NCBI GenBank assembly: GCA_036841525.1 | Contig: DAITVZ010000004.1 | Location: 1 to 64,000 of the forward strand | Direction: 5' to 3' | From: JAAYEA01 sp012689325 | GTDB lineage: Bacteria; Chloroflexota; Anaerolineae; JAAYEA01 | Length of the DNA: 64,000 nt | Notes under the pieces: generated by a model | What the model was told of the DNA's origin: nothing | The model's input: only the letters and a program-made list of their open reading frames with translations | Database searches by the model: none | Position numbers and translations under genes: made by a program | In this document: positions 16,270-24,919 of the stretch, one piece after another | How the letters are laid out: the number at the start of each line of letters is the position of its first letter | Position numbering within the stretch: position 1 is the first letter of the stretch

Positions 16270-16298
16270 ATTCTAGCACCGTTTCGGCGGGCGGCCAA
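16270..16298 (-). promoter_or_regulatory. Promoter for rpiA / GH5-like gene
   Basis: On the minus strand TTGGCC (16298-16293) and TAGAAT (16275-16270) are separated by 17 bases. Confidence 0.55.
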
Positions 16299-16322
16299 CT
16301 GGCCAACTCGTCGAGGTTGGGA

Positions 16323-16351
16323 TTGACGGCCGCGGCGTTCCTGGCTATGAT
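16323..16351 (+). promoter_or_regulatory. Promoter for the HELSH membrane protein gene
   Basis: TTGACG (16323-16328) and TATGAT (16346-16351) are separated by 17 bases, divergent from the rpiA promoter 25 bases away. Confidence 0.6.
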
Positions 16352-16412
16352 CAGCGCGATGCGAAGGGCGGCGCTCGAGCCATCCATGCCCCGCAGCGAT
16401 GAGGAAACCTTC

Positions 16413-17159
16413 ATGCCGACATGGGACCCCTGGATGACGCTGGCGTGGCTGGCGGTTTCGCTGGCGCTGCTCGTCCTGTTGAGCCGGTGGCTGAACAGGC
16501 ACATGCAGGGCGTGGTGCTCCTGCTGTTCAAGTCGGCCAACGTGGCCATCTATGCCCAATACCTGGTGCTCTGGCCGGGGATCGTGCTGCACGAGCTGAG
16601 TCACTGGCTGGCGGCGCAGGTGCTCGGCGTTAGGACCAAGGGGCTTTCGCTCCGGCCGCGCAAGCTGCGCGGCGGGCAGGTTTCGTATGGCTCGGTGCAG
16701 ATCGTCTCCGCGGACCCGGTGCGGAACAGCCTGATCGGGCTGGCCCCGCTGCTGGCCGGCAGCGTCGCCGTCCTGTTGTGCGCCGCCTACGGCCTGGGGA
16801 TCAAGCCGCTGACCATGCCTGCCTCATGGGCCGAGCTGAGGCGCTATGTCACCTCGGCGGACGCCCTGATTTGGGGCTATCTGATCTTTTCCATCAGCAA
16901 CGCCATGCTGCCCAGCGAGAGCGACCGCCGTCCCTGGGGGCCGGTGGTGCTGTTCACCGGCATCGTGTTCGCCTTCCTTTTCGCCACCAACGTCACTTCC
17001 AAGATCCCCCCGAGCGTCACCACGGTCTCGCTGTTCGTCGTCTCTTACCTCGCCTATGCCTTCACCCTGACCATCATCATCGACGGGCTCGTGGCCTTGG
17101 GCGTTCTGGCTTTCGAAACGCTCCTCAGCTATCTCTCCGGACGCCGCGTCAAGTATTGA
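16413..17159 (+). CDS. Integral membrane protein with HExxH zinc motif (site-2-protease-like)
   Basis: A 248-residue protein with about five membrane segments. The motif GIVLHELSHWLAAQVLGV carries HExxH, the zinc-binding and catalytic signature of membrane metallopeptidases; its place at the end of a hydrophobic helix recalls M50 proteases. The usual second M50 motif (NxxPxxxLDG) is not seen; near the C-terminus there is IIIDGLVALG instead. It may therefore be a distant or non-catalytic relative. ATG 16413 is chosen because GAGG lies 8 bases upstream. It is a single gene between its own promoter and a shared terminator. Confidence 0.7.
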   Translation: MPTWDPWMTLAWLAVSLALLVLLSRWLNRHMQGVVLLLFKSANVAIYAQYLVLWPGIVLHELSHWLAAQVLGVRTKGLSLRPRKLRGGQVSYGSVQIVSADPVRNSLIGLAPLLAGSVAVLLCAAYGLGIKPLTMPASWAELRRYVTSADALIWGYLIFSISNAMLPSESDRRPWGPVVLFTGIVFAFLFATNVTSKIPPSVTTVSLFVVSYLAYAFTLTIIIDGLVALGVLAFETLLSYLSGRRVKY

Positions 17160-17183
17160 GCCGCGGCTGCTCGCCCTGAAAAA

Positions 17184-17220
17184 GAAAAAAGGGACGGGCC
17201 CGGGCCCATCCCCCTTTTTT
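17184..17220. terminator. Bidirectional terminator
   Basis: AAAAAAGGG plus GGGCCC arms pair with GGGCCC plus CCCTTTTTT. It lies between the convergent ends of the HELSH gene (17159) and the ABC ATPase gene (17236). Confidence 0.85.
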
Positions 17221-17235
17221 AGCGCAATGGCCGGC

Positions 17236-18336
<1,101 letters not shown>

Positions 18337-18393
18337 GCACGGTCTCCTTTACCGGTCTCACCAGGCGCTGACTTGCATCATGGCACCGACCCG

Positions 18394-18422
18394 ATTATAT
18401 GCGGACGCCCACGCCGGGCAAA
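18394..18422 (-). promoter_or_regulatory. Promoter for the ABC ATPase gene
   Basis: On the minus strand TTTGCC (18422-18417) and TATAAT (18399-18394) are separated by 17 bases, within the 95-base gap between the MalG-like stop and the ATPase start. Confidence 0.55.
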
Positions 18423-18431
18423 TGGTCCGCC

Positions 18432-19331
18432 TTACCCTTTTACGCCTCCGATGGTCAAGCCGGAGACGATATAGCGCTGCAACAGGAAGAACAGGATGAC
18501 GATGGGCAAGCTCATCAGGATGGACATGGCGGCGAACTCGGACCAGGGCGTAGCAAACTGCCCTTGCATGCTGCGCAGCGCCATCGCCAGCGTAAAGCGA
18601 GAGGGATTGTCCAGGAAGGTCCAGGCCAGGATGAACTCGGTCCAGCCCGTCATAAAGCTGTTCAGCACCGTCACGGCCAGGGCCGGGACCGAGAGCGGCA
18701 GGATGATCTTGACAAAGGTCCCGGTGACGCTGGCCCCGTCGATGAGCGCGGCCTCTTCCAGCTCTTTGGGCACGGTGTCAAAGTAGCCCTTCAGGTTCCA
18801 GATCGCAAAGGGCAGGAACCCGGAGGAATAGGCCACGACCAGGCCGAAAAGGCTGGCGCGCAGCGGCTCGCTGCCGATCCTGATCTGGCTGAGCAGGACG
18901 TAGAGGGGGGCCAACAGCCCGGTGGTCGGGAGCATGATCATCACGATAAAGAACAGCATGCCCGCCTGGCGCCCGATGAAGCGAAAGCGGGAAAAGGCAT
19001 AGGCCGCCGTCGAGCCGAGCACCACCGCCAGCAGGCTGGTGCCCAGCGCCACCAAGAGGCTATTGCGCAATAGCCCTCCGAATTTCATGCAGGTGGCCGG
19101 GTTGCTGGGGTCTCGGCATAGCAGGTTGAAAGGCTCGAACAAGACCTTGCGGAAGGACTGCAGCGACGCGCCTGGCGGAATCAGCCGCAGCTCCAGGGGC
19201 TTGTCGATATCGCGCGGGTCCAGGGCCAAGGAGACCACCCAGAGGATGGGGAACAGGACCATGGCCGTGACGAGCAGCAAGAACAACTGGATGGCGATCT
19301 GGCGGAGCACCCCTTTGAGCTTTTTAGACAT
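18432..19331 (-). CDS. Carbohydrate ABC transporter permease, MalG type
   Basis: An inner-membrane permease subunit of 299 residues with six predicted helices. The EAA loop that docks the ATPase reads EEAALIDGASVTGTFVKI. The C-terminus is short and cytoplasmic, as in MalG. The start overlaps the end of the MalF-like gene by 8 bases. It forms a heterodimer with that gene product and is fed by the binding protein at 20499-21698. Confidence 0.93.
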   Translation of the reverse strand: MSKKLKGVLRQIAIQLFLLLVTAMVLFPILWVVSLALDPRDIDKPLELRLIPPGASLQSFRKVLFEPFNLLCRDPSNPATCMKFGGLLRNSLLVALGTSLLAVVLGSTAAYAFSRFRFIGRQAGMLFFIVMIMLPTTGLLAPLYVLLSQIRIGSEPLRASLFGLVVAYSSGFLPFAIWNLKGYFDTVPKELEEAALIDGASVTGTFVKIILPLSVPALAVTVLNSFMTGWTEFILAWTFLDNPSRFTLAMALRSMQGQFATPWSEFAAMSILMSLPIVILFFLLQRYIVSGLTIGGVKG

Positions 19332-20379
19332 CGTAGGCCTCCGTGGCGCGCGTGACCCGGTTGTTGATCAAGGTAAAGCTCAGCAGGATGAAAAAGACCA
19401 CGATGGAAAAGGCGGCGGCGACGCCGTACAACCGCTGCTCAGCGACCAGCTTGTAAGCCTGGGTGATCAGGATCTCGGTGCGGCCGAAGGGGTTGCCTTG
19501 CGAGATGAAATAGATCACGCTGAACTGGTTGAAGGTCCAGATCGTGCCCAGCATGATCGCCGGCACCATGGCGGGCCGGATCAGGGGCAGGGTGACCTTG
19601 CGGAGCTGCTGCCAGCCGCTAGCGCCATCGATGGAGGCGGCCTCGTAAAGCTCCTTGGGGATGGACTGCAGCGCGCCGGTGGCGACCACGCTCATGAACG
19701 GCCAGCCCAACCAGATGTTGGCGAGCAGCACCGCATAGAAAGCCAGCGGTAAAAAGCTCAACAACCCCCCGATCGGCGGCTCGCTGATCACGAACCAGCG
19801 TGTATCGGTGGGAAAGCTGGTGCCGATCAGGCGGTTGATCACGCCGAACAACTGGTTGATCGCGCCGAAGCGATCGTCGTACATGTTGCGCCAGGTCAGC
19901 GCCGCCACGTAGCCAGGCATGGCCCAGGGGAGCACGAAAAGCGCCCGATAGACCCGCCTCAACAGGACCGTTTTGCTATTCAGCACCAGGGCGATGAGCA
20001 CGCCCAGCGCCACGTGGAAAACGATATTGGCCACCGTCCAGGTGATGTTAAAGAGCAGCAGCCGCCAGAAATCATAGTTTTCGATGGTGAGCTGGTTGGT
20101 CAGGATCCGGACAAAGTTGTCCAGCCCCACGAAGGGCGGCGCGTACCGCGCCCAGGTTTCCGGGTTGAGCAGGTTGAAGCGGAGGTTCCGCACCCGATAG
20201 TCGGTGAAAGCCATGAAAAGCTGATAGATGTAAGGAAAGAGGGTGACAAACAACATGATCAAGGCAGCAGGGGCGATGTAGAGCCAGGCGGTGCGCGAGG
20301 ACTTGATGCGCTCGCGCAGGCTGGGACGCTTGAAGACCGGTTTAGGCCCTGCGTCCGCTGCGACGGGACGGACAGCCAT
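19324..20379 (-). CDS. Carbohydrate ABC transporter permease, MalF type
   Basis: An inner-membrane permease subunit of 351 residues. The cytoplasmic N-terminus is followed by a first helix (LYIAPAALIMLFVTLFPYIY) and a long first periplasmic loop. The EAA motif is YEAASIDGASGWQQLRKVTLP. ATG 20379 is chosen because GGAGGAG lies a few bases upstream; a second ATG six codons earlier contains that same ribosome-binding site and is less likely. A strong hairpin separates it from the upstream binding-protein gene. Confidence 0.93.
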   Translation of the reverse strand: MAVRPVAADAGPKPVFKRPSLRERIKSSRTAWLYIAPAALIMLFVTLFPYIYQLFMAFTDYRVRNLRFNLLNPETWARYAPPFVGLDNFVRILTNQLTIENYDFWRLLLFNITWTVANIVFHVALGVLIALVLNSKTVLLRRVYRALFVLPWAMPGYVAALTWRNMYDDRFGAINQLFGVINRLIGTSFPTDTRWFVISEPPIGGLLSFLPLAFYAVLLANIWLGWPFMSVVATGALQSIPKELYEAASIDGASGWQQLRKVTLPLIRPAMVPAIMLGTIWTFNQFSVIYFISQGNPFGRTEILITQAYKLVAEQRLYGVAAAFSIVVFFILLSFTLINNRVTRATEAYDV

Positions 20380-20428
20380 GCGACTCCTCCTACTCATGAC
20401 GCGTGCAACAACGCGTTACGCTGCGCCG

Positions 20429-20458
20429 CGCAGGCGGGGCCCACGAGCCCCGCCTGCG
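20429..20458 (-). promoter_or_regulatory. Intercistronic hairpin between binding protein and permeases
   Basis: A perfect 12-base GC stem (20429-20440 with 20447-20458) with a 6-base loop and no T-run lies between the SBP stop and the MalF start. Hairpins here commonly protect the binding-protein mRNA 3' end or partly terminate, raising SBP above the permeases; that role is inferred. Confidence 0.65.
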
Positions 20459-20498
20459 GTCACACGAAGGTGTTTCTAGCCCTTACGGGATCGGGCTG

Positions 20499-21698
20499 TT
20501 ACTGCCCTGCGCGAATCTCTTTGATCTTGGCGGTGATGTTGTCGCTGGCCGTCTTGAGCGTCGCGGCCGGGTCCGCGCCCTCGTTGAGAATCGACTTGAG
20601 TGCGTTATCCATGGATTCCCAGTAGGCGCCCATTTCCGGGATCACCGGGAACGCCGTGCCCCGCTCGAACGCCTTCACGGTCTGTTCCATCAAGGGATCC
20701 GCGACCTCCACGCCTGCGATGGCGGGGATATGCCCGGCCTTGACCAACGTGGTCTGCGCATCCTTGCCCAGGAAGAACTCCATGAAGGCCCACCCGGCGG
20801 TCTCGGCCGCATCCAGCGCGTTGGCGCTGAGATAGATGTTTTCGGTCTGCACGTAGCCGGAGAGGTGCCCGCCGCTGGTCGTCGGCCAGGGATCGATGGC
20901 CAGATTGGCCGCGCCGATGGCCTCGGCCAGGCCGGTCATGTTCCAGGAGCCATCGATGATGATGCCCGCCTTGCCGGCTTTGAAGAGGTTCACGTCGTTA
21001 TCGGTATAGTACTCGCCCAGCCCGGTCTTGCCGAACGTGGCGAGCATCTGGGCCCATTCCACGCCCTTGGCGCTGCTAAAGGCGGGGTCGCCATTGGCTT
21101 CCATCAGCTTGCCGCCGATGCCATTCAGGTGCGCGGCGGAGAAGAAAAAGCCGGCTTCCAGGTCCGTGTTATAGACGTCGCCTTTGGGCGCCGCGCTGTG
21201 CAGTTTGAGCAGATCGTCCAGGGTGGCTGGCGCGGTCGGCACAATCTGCTTGTTGCGGAACATGACCACGCCCTTGATGGTTTGCGGCAGGCCGATTAGC
21301 GCATCCTTGTACTGGACGGCGCCGAGCGCGGCCGCGTTGATCGTTTTGAGGAAACCGGACTTGGCCAAATCCGAGACATCGGCGATCAACTCGGCATCAT
21401 AGAGGGCCGGGCCCCAGTCGGCAGCGCCGATGAGCACCGTTGGCCCGCCGCCGGTGGCGACGGCGGTCTCGTACTTGCCGCGCAGATCATCAAAGGGGAC
21501 GTAGAGCACGTCAAAGGTGACTTCGGGGTACTTGGCCTGGAAAGCGGCGATCACTTCATTGAGCGCGGGGATCTCGCTCTCTTTCCAAGAGTGCCAGAGG
21601 GTGATATTGCCCGTGGGGGCGGGACCTGAGCTGCATGCCGCCAGCGCGACCGAAAGGACCAGCAGCGCAACCAACAAGGCCCCTAGCTTTTTGAACAT
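20499..21698 (-). CDS. Family-1 extracellular sugar-binding lipoprotein
   Basis: The ligand-binding component of the importer, 399 residues. Lipobox is LSVALAAC (Cys about 22). The mature N-terminus NITLWHSWKESEIPALNE and the hinge motif KAGKAGIIIDGSWNMTG are typical of maltose/maltodextrin-type binding proteins. It is tethered to the outer face of the membrane and delivers an oligosaccharide (identity not readable) to the two permeases. It is the first gene of the operon, with a leader of about 280 bases that contains a LacI-like palindrome. Confidence 0.92.
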   Translation of the reverse strand: MFKKLGALLVALLVLSVALAACSSGPAPTGNITLWHSWKESEIPALNEVIAAFQAKYPEVTFDVLYVPFDDLRGKYETAVATGGGPTVLIGAADWGPALYDAELIADVSDLAKSGFLKTINAAALGAVQYKDALIGLPQTIKGVVMFRNKQIVPTAPATLDDLLKLHSAAPKGDVYNTDLEAGFFFSAAHLNGIGGKLMEANGDPAFSSAKGVEWAQMLATFGKTGLGEYYTDNDVNLFKAGKAGIIIDGSWNMTGLAEAIGAANLAIDPWPTTSGGHLSGYVQTENIYLSANALDAAETAGWAFMEFFLGKDAQTTLVKAGHIPAIAGVEVADPLMEQTVKAFERGTAFPVIPEMGAYWESMDNALKSILNEGADPAATLKTASDNITAKIKEIRAGQ

Positions 21699-21822
21699 GA
21701 GAATCCTCCTGATCGAATAGTATCTCTGCCTGAGCAGAGGTGTCTTCAGCGACTCGACAAGCGATGAAAACCGTGGGGTCAGAGCCTAAGCAACCCCCTC
21801 GCCTCACCTCCTATCTTGATTG

Positions 21823-21840
21823 TGTCACAACGTTGTGGCA
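21823..21840. promoter_or_regulatory. Palindromic operator, LacI-family-like
   Basis: TGTCACAACGTTGTGGCA holds a perfect 12-base palindrome (CACAACGTTGTG, 21826-21837) with a central CG. The central CG is usual in LacI-family operators. It lies in the leader of the sugar ABC operon, about 140 bases downstream of the predicted start site. No LacI-type gene is in the window. Confidence 0.6.
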
Positions 21841-21982
21841 CGGGCGCGACCAGGCTATATTGTGATGGTGCAGGTTCGCTCTCGCAGCCCGCCTGTGGCC
21901 CGTTTCATGTCCCTGTCCCCAGAGATGGACATGATCCGTCAGCCCGCAAGCTCACCCATGGATGACATGGAGAACCGAGGCC

Positions 21983-22011
21983 AGTATACGTTCCTTTGTT
22001 CAGATTGTCAA
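21983..22011 (-). promoter_or_regulatory. Promoter for the sugar ABC operon
   Basis: On the minus strand TTGACA (22011-22006) and TATACT (21988-21983) are separated by 17 bases. The resulting leader would be about 280 bases. Confidence 0.7.
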
Positions 22012-22014
22012 CTT

Positions 22015-22044
22015 TTGCGCGGAGCGCCCGCCAGGTGGTAGAAT
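22015..22044 (+). promoter_or_regulatory. Promoter for the MFS transporter gene
   Basis: TTGCGC (22015-22020) and TAGAAT (22039-22044) are 18 bases apart, divergent from the sugar operon promoter, whose -35 is only 4 bases away. Confidence 0.5.
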
Positions 22045-22115
22045 GCACGCATCCACTTGTTCGAGTATGCGCGTGTCCGACCGCCCATCCCTTCTCGACA
22101 GGCCAGGAGGCCGAG

Positions 22116-23390
22116 TTGCCCGACCATCCGCACAGGAAACGCATCTTTCGCCTCGGCGTGGCGGAGGGGTTCTTTTTCCAGACCGGCATGTCCACCAGCC
22201 ACGAAAGCCTGGTGCTGTCGGTCCTGCTCAAGATGCTGGGCGCGCCAACCGCGATCATCGGCAGCCTGCCAGCGATACGCTTCGCCGGCTGGAGCCTGCC
22301 GCAGGTCTTGGTCGCCAACGCCCTGGAGTCGCGCCGCTACCGAATGCCCGTCTATTCCTTCGGCAACGGCGTTCGCTTCCCGCTCTACTTTATCCTCGCG
22401 GCCCTGGTCGCCTTCCTGAGCCCCCAACAGCCCGGGCTGACCATCGGCCTCTTCCTGGTGATCTATGCCCTGGGCCGGATCACCGCCGGCATCGGCGCGG
22501 CGGCGCGCTCCGAAATCCTCGCCAAAGTGCTGGCCCCCGGCGACCTGACCCAGTTTTTCGCCATGCGAGACCTGGCCGGCAGCATCGGCGGCTTTTTGAC
22601 CGGCTTTCTCATCAGCGCCATCCTGGGCGAGCGCGGGCTGGCCTTTCCCTGGAACTTTGCCGCCCTGCTCACGTTGAGCGGCGTCCTTTTCGGCTTGGCC
22701 TGGGTCATCTTTTGCCGCATCCCCGAGCCCCCGACCGAGCAGCTCAAGGACAATTGCACGCTCGCCACGCAGTTCGGCGAGATCAGGACCCTCGTCCGCC
22801 AGGATGGCAACTACCGGCAGTATCTGTGGGTTCGCCTGTGCCTGGCCGCGGTGCAGATCGTGAGCCCGTTCTACGCCCTGTATGCCATCGACCGCCTGCA
22901 AATCGAGACGGCGCTGGTGGGCGTCTACCTCTCCGCCGTAACCTTTTCGCACATGGTCGCCAGCCCGCTTTGGGGCCAGATGGGCAAACGGTGGGGATCC
23001 CCGGCGATTCTGCGCGGCTCGGCGCTGCTATCGGCGCTGGCGCCGCTGGTAGCCGTCGTGCTGCCGATCCTGGGCAGCCGGGCGGGCTGGCTCGACGCAC
23101 CCGCCTTCGCCTACCTCTATGCGTTGGTTTTCCTGGTCACCGGCGCCGCCACGCCGGGGCGCGAGATCGGCTTCACCTCCTACCTGCTGGCGATTGCGCC
23201 GCCGGAGCGCCGCCCTACCTACATCGGCCTGACCAATACCCTGCATGGGGTGCTGGAGCTGGCGACCATCGGCGTGGGCCAGGCTATCGACTCCTGGGAC
23301 TATGCGCCGATCTTTGTCGCCGCGGCAATCATCGGCGTGGTTGGCGCGGCCCTGGCCTGGCAGCTCAAGGGCAGGGGGCAAAAACAATAG
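22116..23390 (+). CDS. MFS family transporter
   Basis: A 424-residue protein with about twelve membrane helices. The central cytoplasmic loop (QLKDNCTLATQFGEIRTLVR) separates two six-helix halves. A motif-A-like GQMGKRWGSPAI sits after a helix of the second half. The substrate is not readable. TTG 22116 is chosen because AGGAGG lies 5 bases upstream and the next residues lead directly into the first helix; the frame extends 40 codons further but without hydrophobic or family-like sequence. Its promoter region is shared with the divergent sugar ABC operon, so coregulation is possible. Confidence 0.85.
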   Translation: MPDHPHRKRIFRLGVAEGFFFQTGMSTSHESLVLSVLLKMLGAPTAIIGSLPAIRFAGWSLPQVLVANALESRRYRMPVYSFGNGVRFPLYFILAALVAFLSPQQPGLTIGLFLVIYALGRITAGIGAAARSEILAKVLAPGDLTQFFAMRDLAGSIGGFLTGFLISAILGERGLAFPWNFAALLTLSGVLFGLAWVIFCRIPEPPTEQLKDNCTLATQFGEIRTLVRQDGNYRQYLWVRLCLAAVQIVSPFYALYAIDRLQIETALVGVYLSAVTFSHMVASPLWGQMGKRWGSPAILRGSALLSALAPLVAVVLPILGSRAGWLDAPAFAYLYALVFLVTGAATPGREIGFTSYLLAIAPPERRPTYIGLTNTLHGVLELATIGVGQAIDSWDYAPIFVAAAIIGVVGAALAWQLKGRGQKQ

Positions 23391-23413
23391 CGGGCCGTTT
23401 TCCGCCCGCTATT
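23386..23413 (+). terminator. Hairpin at the end of the MFS gene
   Basis: A 10-base stem (23386-23395 with 23404-23413) overlaps the stop codon; only a weak T-run follows. Confidence 0.55.
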
Positions 23414-23447
23414 GCGCTTTGGTGATCAAGCTCGTTTGGGGAAGCGA

Positions 23448-23657
23448 CTAGGAATCCTCGTCTTCGTCCTCATCCTCACCGTCGTCGTCATCGTCCCAGT
23501 CGTCATCATCGTCGTCGTCCAGGTCCCACTCCTCGCCCTCATCGTATTCGTACATGTCGAACAAATCCGCCGCCGCGCCGCACTCGGGGCACTTGGTGGG
23601 GGGGCGAGGCCCTTCGTGCTCATACCCGCAATCGGTGCATTCCCAAACCTTGGTCAT
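23448..23657 (-). CDS. Small rubredoxin-like zinc/iron-ribbon protein with poly-acidic tail
   Basis: A 69-residue protein. The N-terminal half has ECTDCGYEHEG and KCPECGAAAD, a CxxC...CxxC knuckle pair as in rubredoxin-like domains, which bind one Fe or Zn. The C-terminal 30 residues are almost entirely Asp and Glu. ATG 23657 starts the knuckle domain, with AGAAGGAG upstream. The tail could mimic nucleic acid or bind metal; its function is unknown. A related two-ribbon acidic protein lies 0.9 kb away on the other side of the response regulator. Confidence 0.75.
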   Translation of the reverse strand: MTKVWECTDCGYEHEGPRPPTKCPECGAAADLFDMYEYDEGEEWDLDDDDDDDWDDDDDGEDEDEDEDS

Positions 23658-23816
23658 CTGAGGCCTTCTCCTTCTGATGCTTCTGTCAAGTGGCGCATTG
23701 TCCACTGCTAGGCCAGTATAAATCAGGCAGCCAGGTCTTGTCAGTAGCCGATCAGTGAATCTTTGGTTGCAAACCGGTTACAGGCTGGTTGCGAAATGGT
23801 AAACGTGGGCCGCCTG

Positions 23817-24521
23817 CTATGCGGTTCCCCCCGCCGCCGGCTTGGGGGCGGGACGCGGCCCGGCCAGCATATAGCCAAAGCCGCGCGCCGCGTGCAGATG
23901 AGGCGGCGCTTCCGGCGCGGCGGCCTTGAGCTTTTGGCGGATGCGGTTGATGTGCACCTTGAGCAGCTCGCGGGCCTCCCCCGCATCGCCCTCGATCCCC
24001 CACACCTGCTCCAAGAGGTCGCGATATTCCACCACCCGCTTGCTATTCAGCGCTAGGACGCTCAGGAGTTTGAACTGCAGCGGCGTCAGAGGGAGCGGGT
24101 TGCCGTAAAAGCTGGCGCGCTTGCGGTCGAAATTCAGGGAGAGCCCGCCGACGCGAATCCGCGAGATCCGGCCCCGCCGAACTTGGCGCAGCCGGGCGAT
24201 GATGCCCTCGGCGAGCTGCCGCTGGGGGTTGGGCGGGGTGGCGTCCGCGCCAACCGCGGCCCCCGAGATCGCCCGCTCCAGGTGCGGCAAGGGCATGATC
24301 AGGGGAACCCGGGCCAGGTCTCCTTCGTCGGCCAGGGGGCGCGCCCCGGCGATCTCGATGGTGTCGCTGGCGGTGATCACCAGGTCGGGCGATTCTTTCT
24401 TGAGCGCCTCGGCCAGCGCATCCACCGCCGGGATGACCAAGACCTGATATCCCGCCTGCTGCAGATAGTAGCGCAGCCCACGGGCCAAAGAAGCATCGGG
24501 TTGGACAAGCAGTATTTTCAT
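23817..24521 (-). CDS. OmpR/PhoB-type transcriptional regulator with degenerate receiver domain
   Basis: The 234-residue protein has a receiver-like N-terminus (MKILLVQPDASLARGLRYYL) whose acidic pocket is QPD. Where the phospho-acceptor is expected (DLVITASDTIE) it lacks the usual LD-hydrophobic-MP pattern. The C-terminal winged helix (about 125-220, PLTPLQFKLLSVLALNS and RELLKVHINRIRQKLK) is intact and like PhoB. It therefore probably binds DNA without classical phosphorylation. No histidine kinase gene is adjacent. ATG 24521; it follows the zinc-ribbon gene by 33 bases and may be cotranscribed with it. Confidence 0.85.
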   Translation of the reverse strand: MKILLVQPDASLARGLRYYLQQAGYQVLVIPAVDALAEALKKESPDLVITASDTIEIAGARPLADEGDLARVPLIMPLPHLERAISGAAVGADATPPNPQRQLAEGIIARLRQVRRGRISRIRVGGLSLNFDRKRASFYGNPLPLTPLQFKLLSVLALNSKRVVEYRDLLEQVWGIEGDAGEARELLKVHINRIRQKLKAAAPEAPPHLHAARGFGYMLAGPRPAPKPAAGGTA

Positions 24522-24554
24522 GGCCTACCCCGCTGGCTTGGCCAAGCCGCCCAG

Positions 24555-24860
24555 CTATTCTTCATCGTCCTCGGATAGCGCATCCTCTATGACGGGCGGG
24601 TCCAGCTCGGTGATGCGAAAGGCGCCGCCGCAATCGCGACAGCGCACCCGCTTGCCCAGCGTGATCCTGGGCGGCAAGGGGATCCAGTCGCCGCACTCGG
24701 GACACTCGACCCCATACTCGTCCTCTTCCTCATCGAGGTCATCACCCACGGCCTCGAAGCTGCTTTTGGGGGCGCCGCAACGCGGGCACCGCGGCGGAGG
24801 CGTGACCCGCCGAAGCGTCGCCCCACACGCGCCGCACTCCCATTCTTGGACATCGGACAT
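24555..24860 (-). CDS. Small double zinc-ribbon protein with acidic linker and tail
   Basis: A 101-residue protein with two ribbons. The first is ECGACGATLRRV...RCPRCGAP; the second is ECPECGDWIPL...RCRDCGGAFR. They are joined by an acidic stretch (DDLDEEEDEYG) and end in an acidic tail. ATG 24860 has AAGGAGG 8 bases upstream. The first ribbon resembles the one in the 69-residue protein at 23448-23657. Such proteins may act as small redox or transcription-associated factors; function unknown. Confidence 0.75.
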   Translation of the reverse strand: MSDVQEWECGACGATLRRVTPPPRCPRCGAPKSSFEAVGDDLDEEEDEYGVECPECGDWIPLPPRITLGKRVRCRDCGGAFRITELDPPVIEDALSEDDEE

Positions 24861-24919
24861 CAAAACTGCCTCCTTGTCGAGATAGCGATGAAAGCCAGGC
24901 GAAGCGGCCCGCGAGAGGA

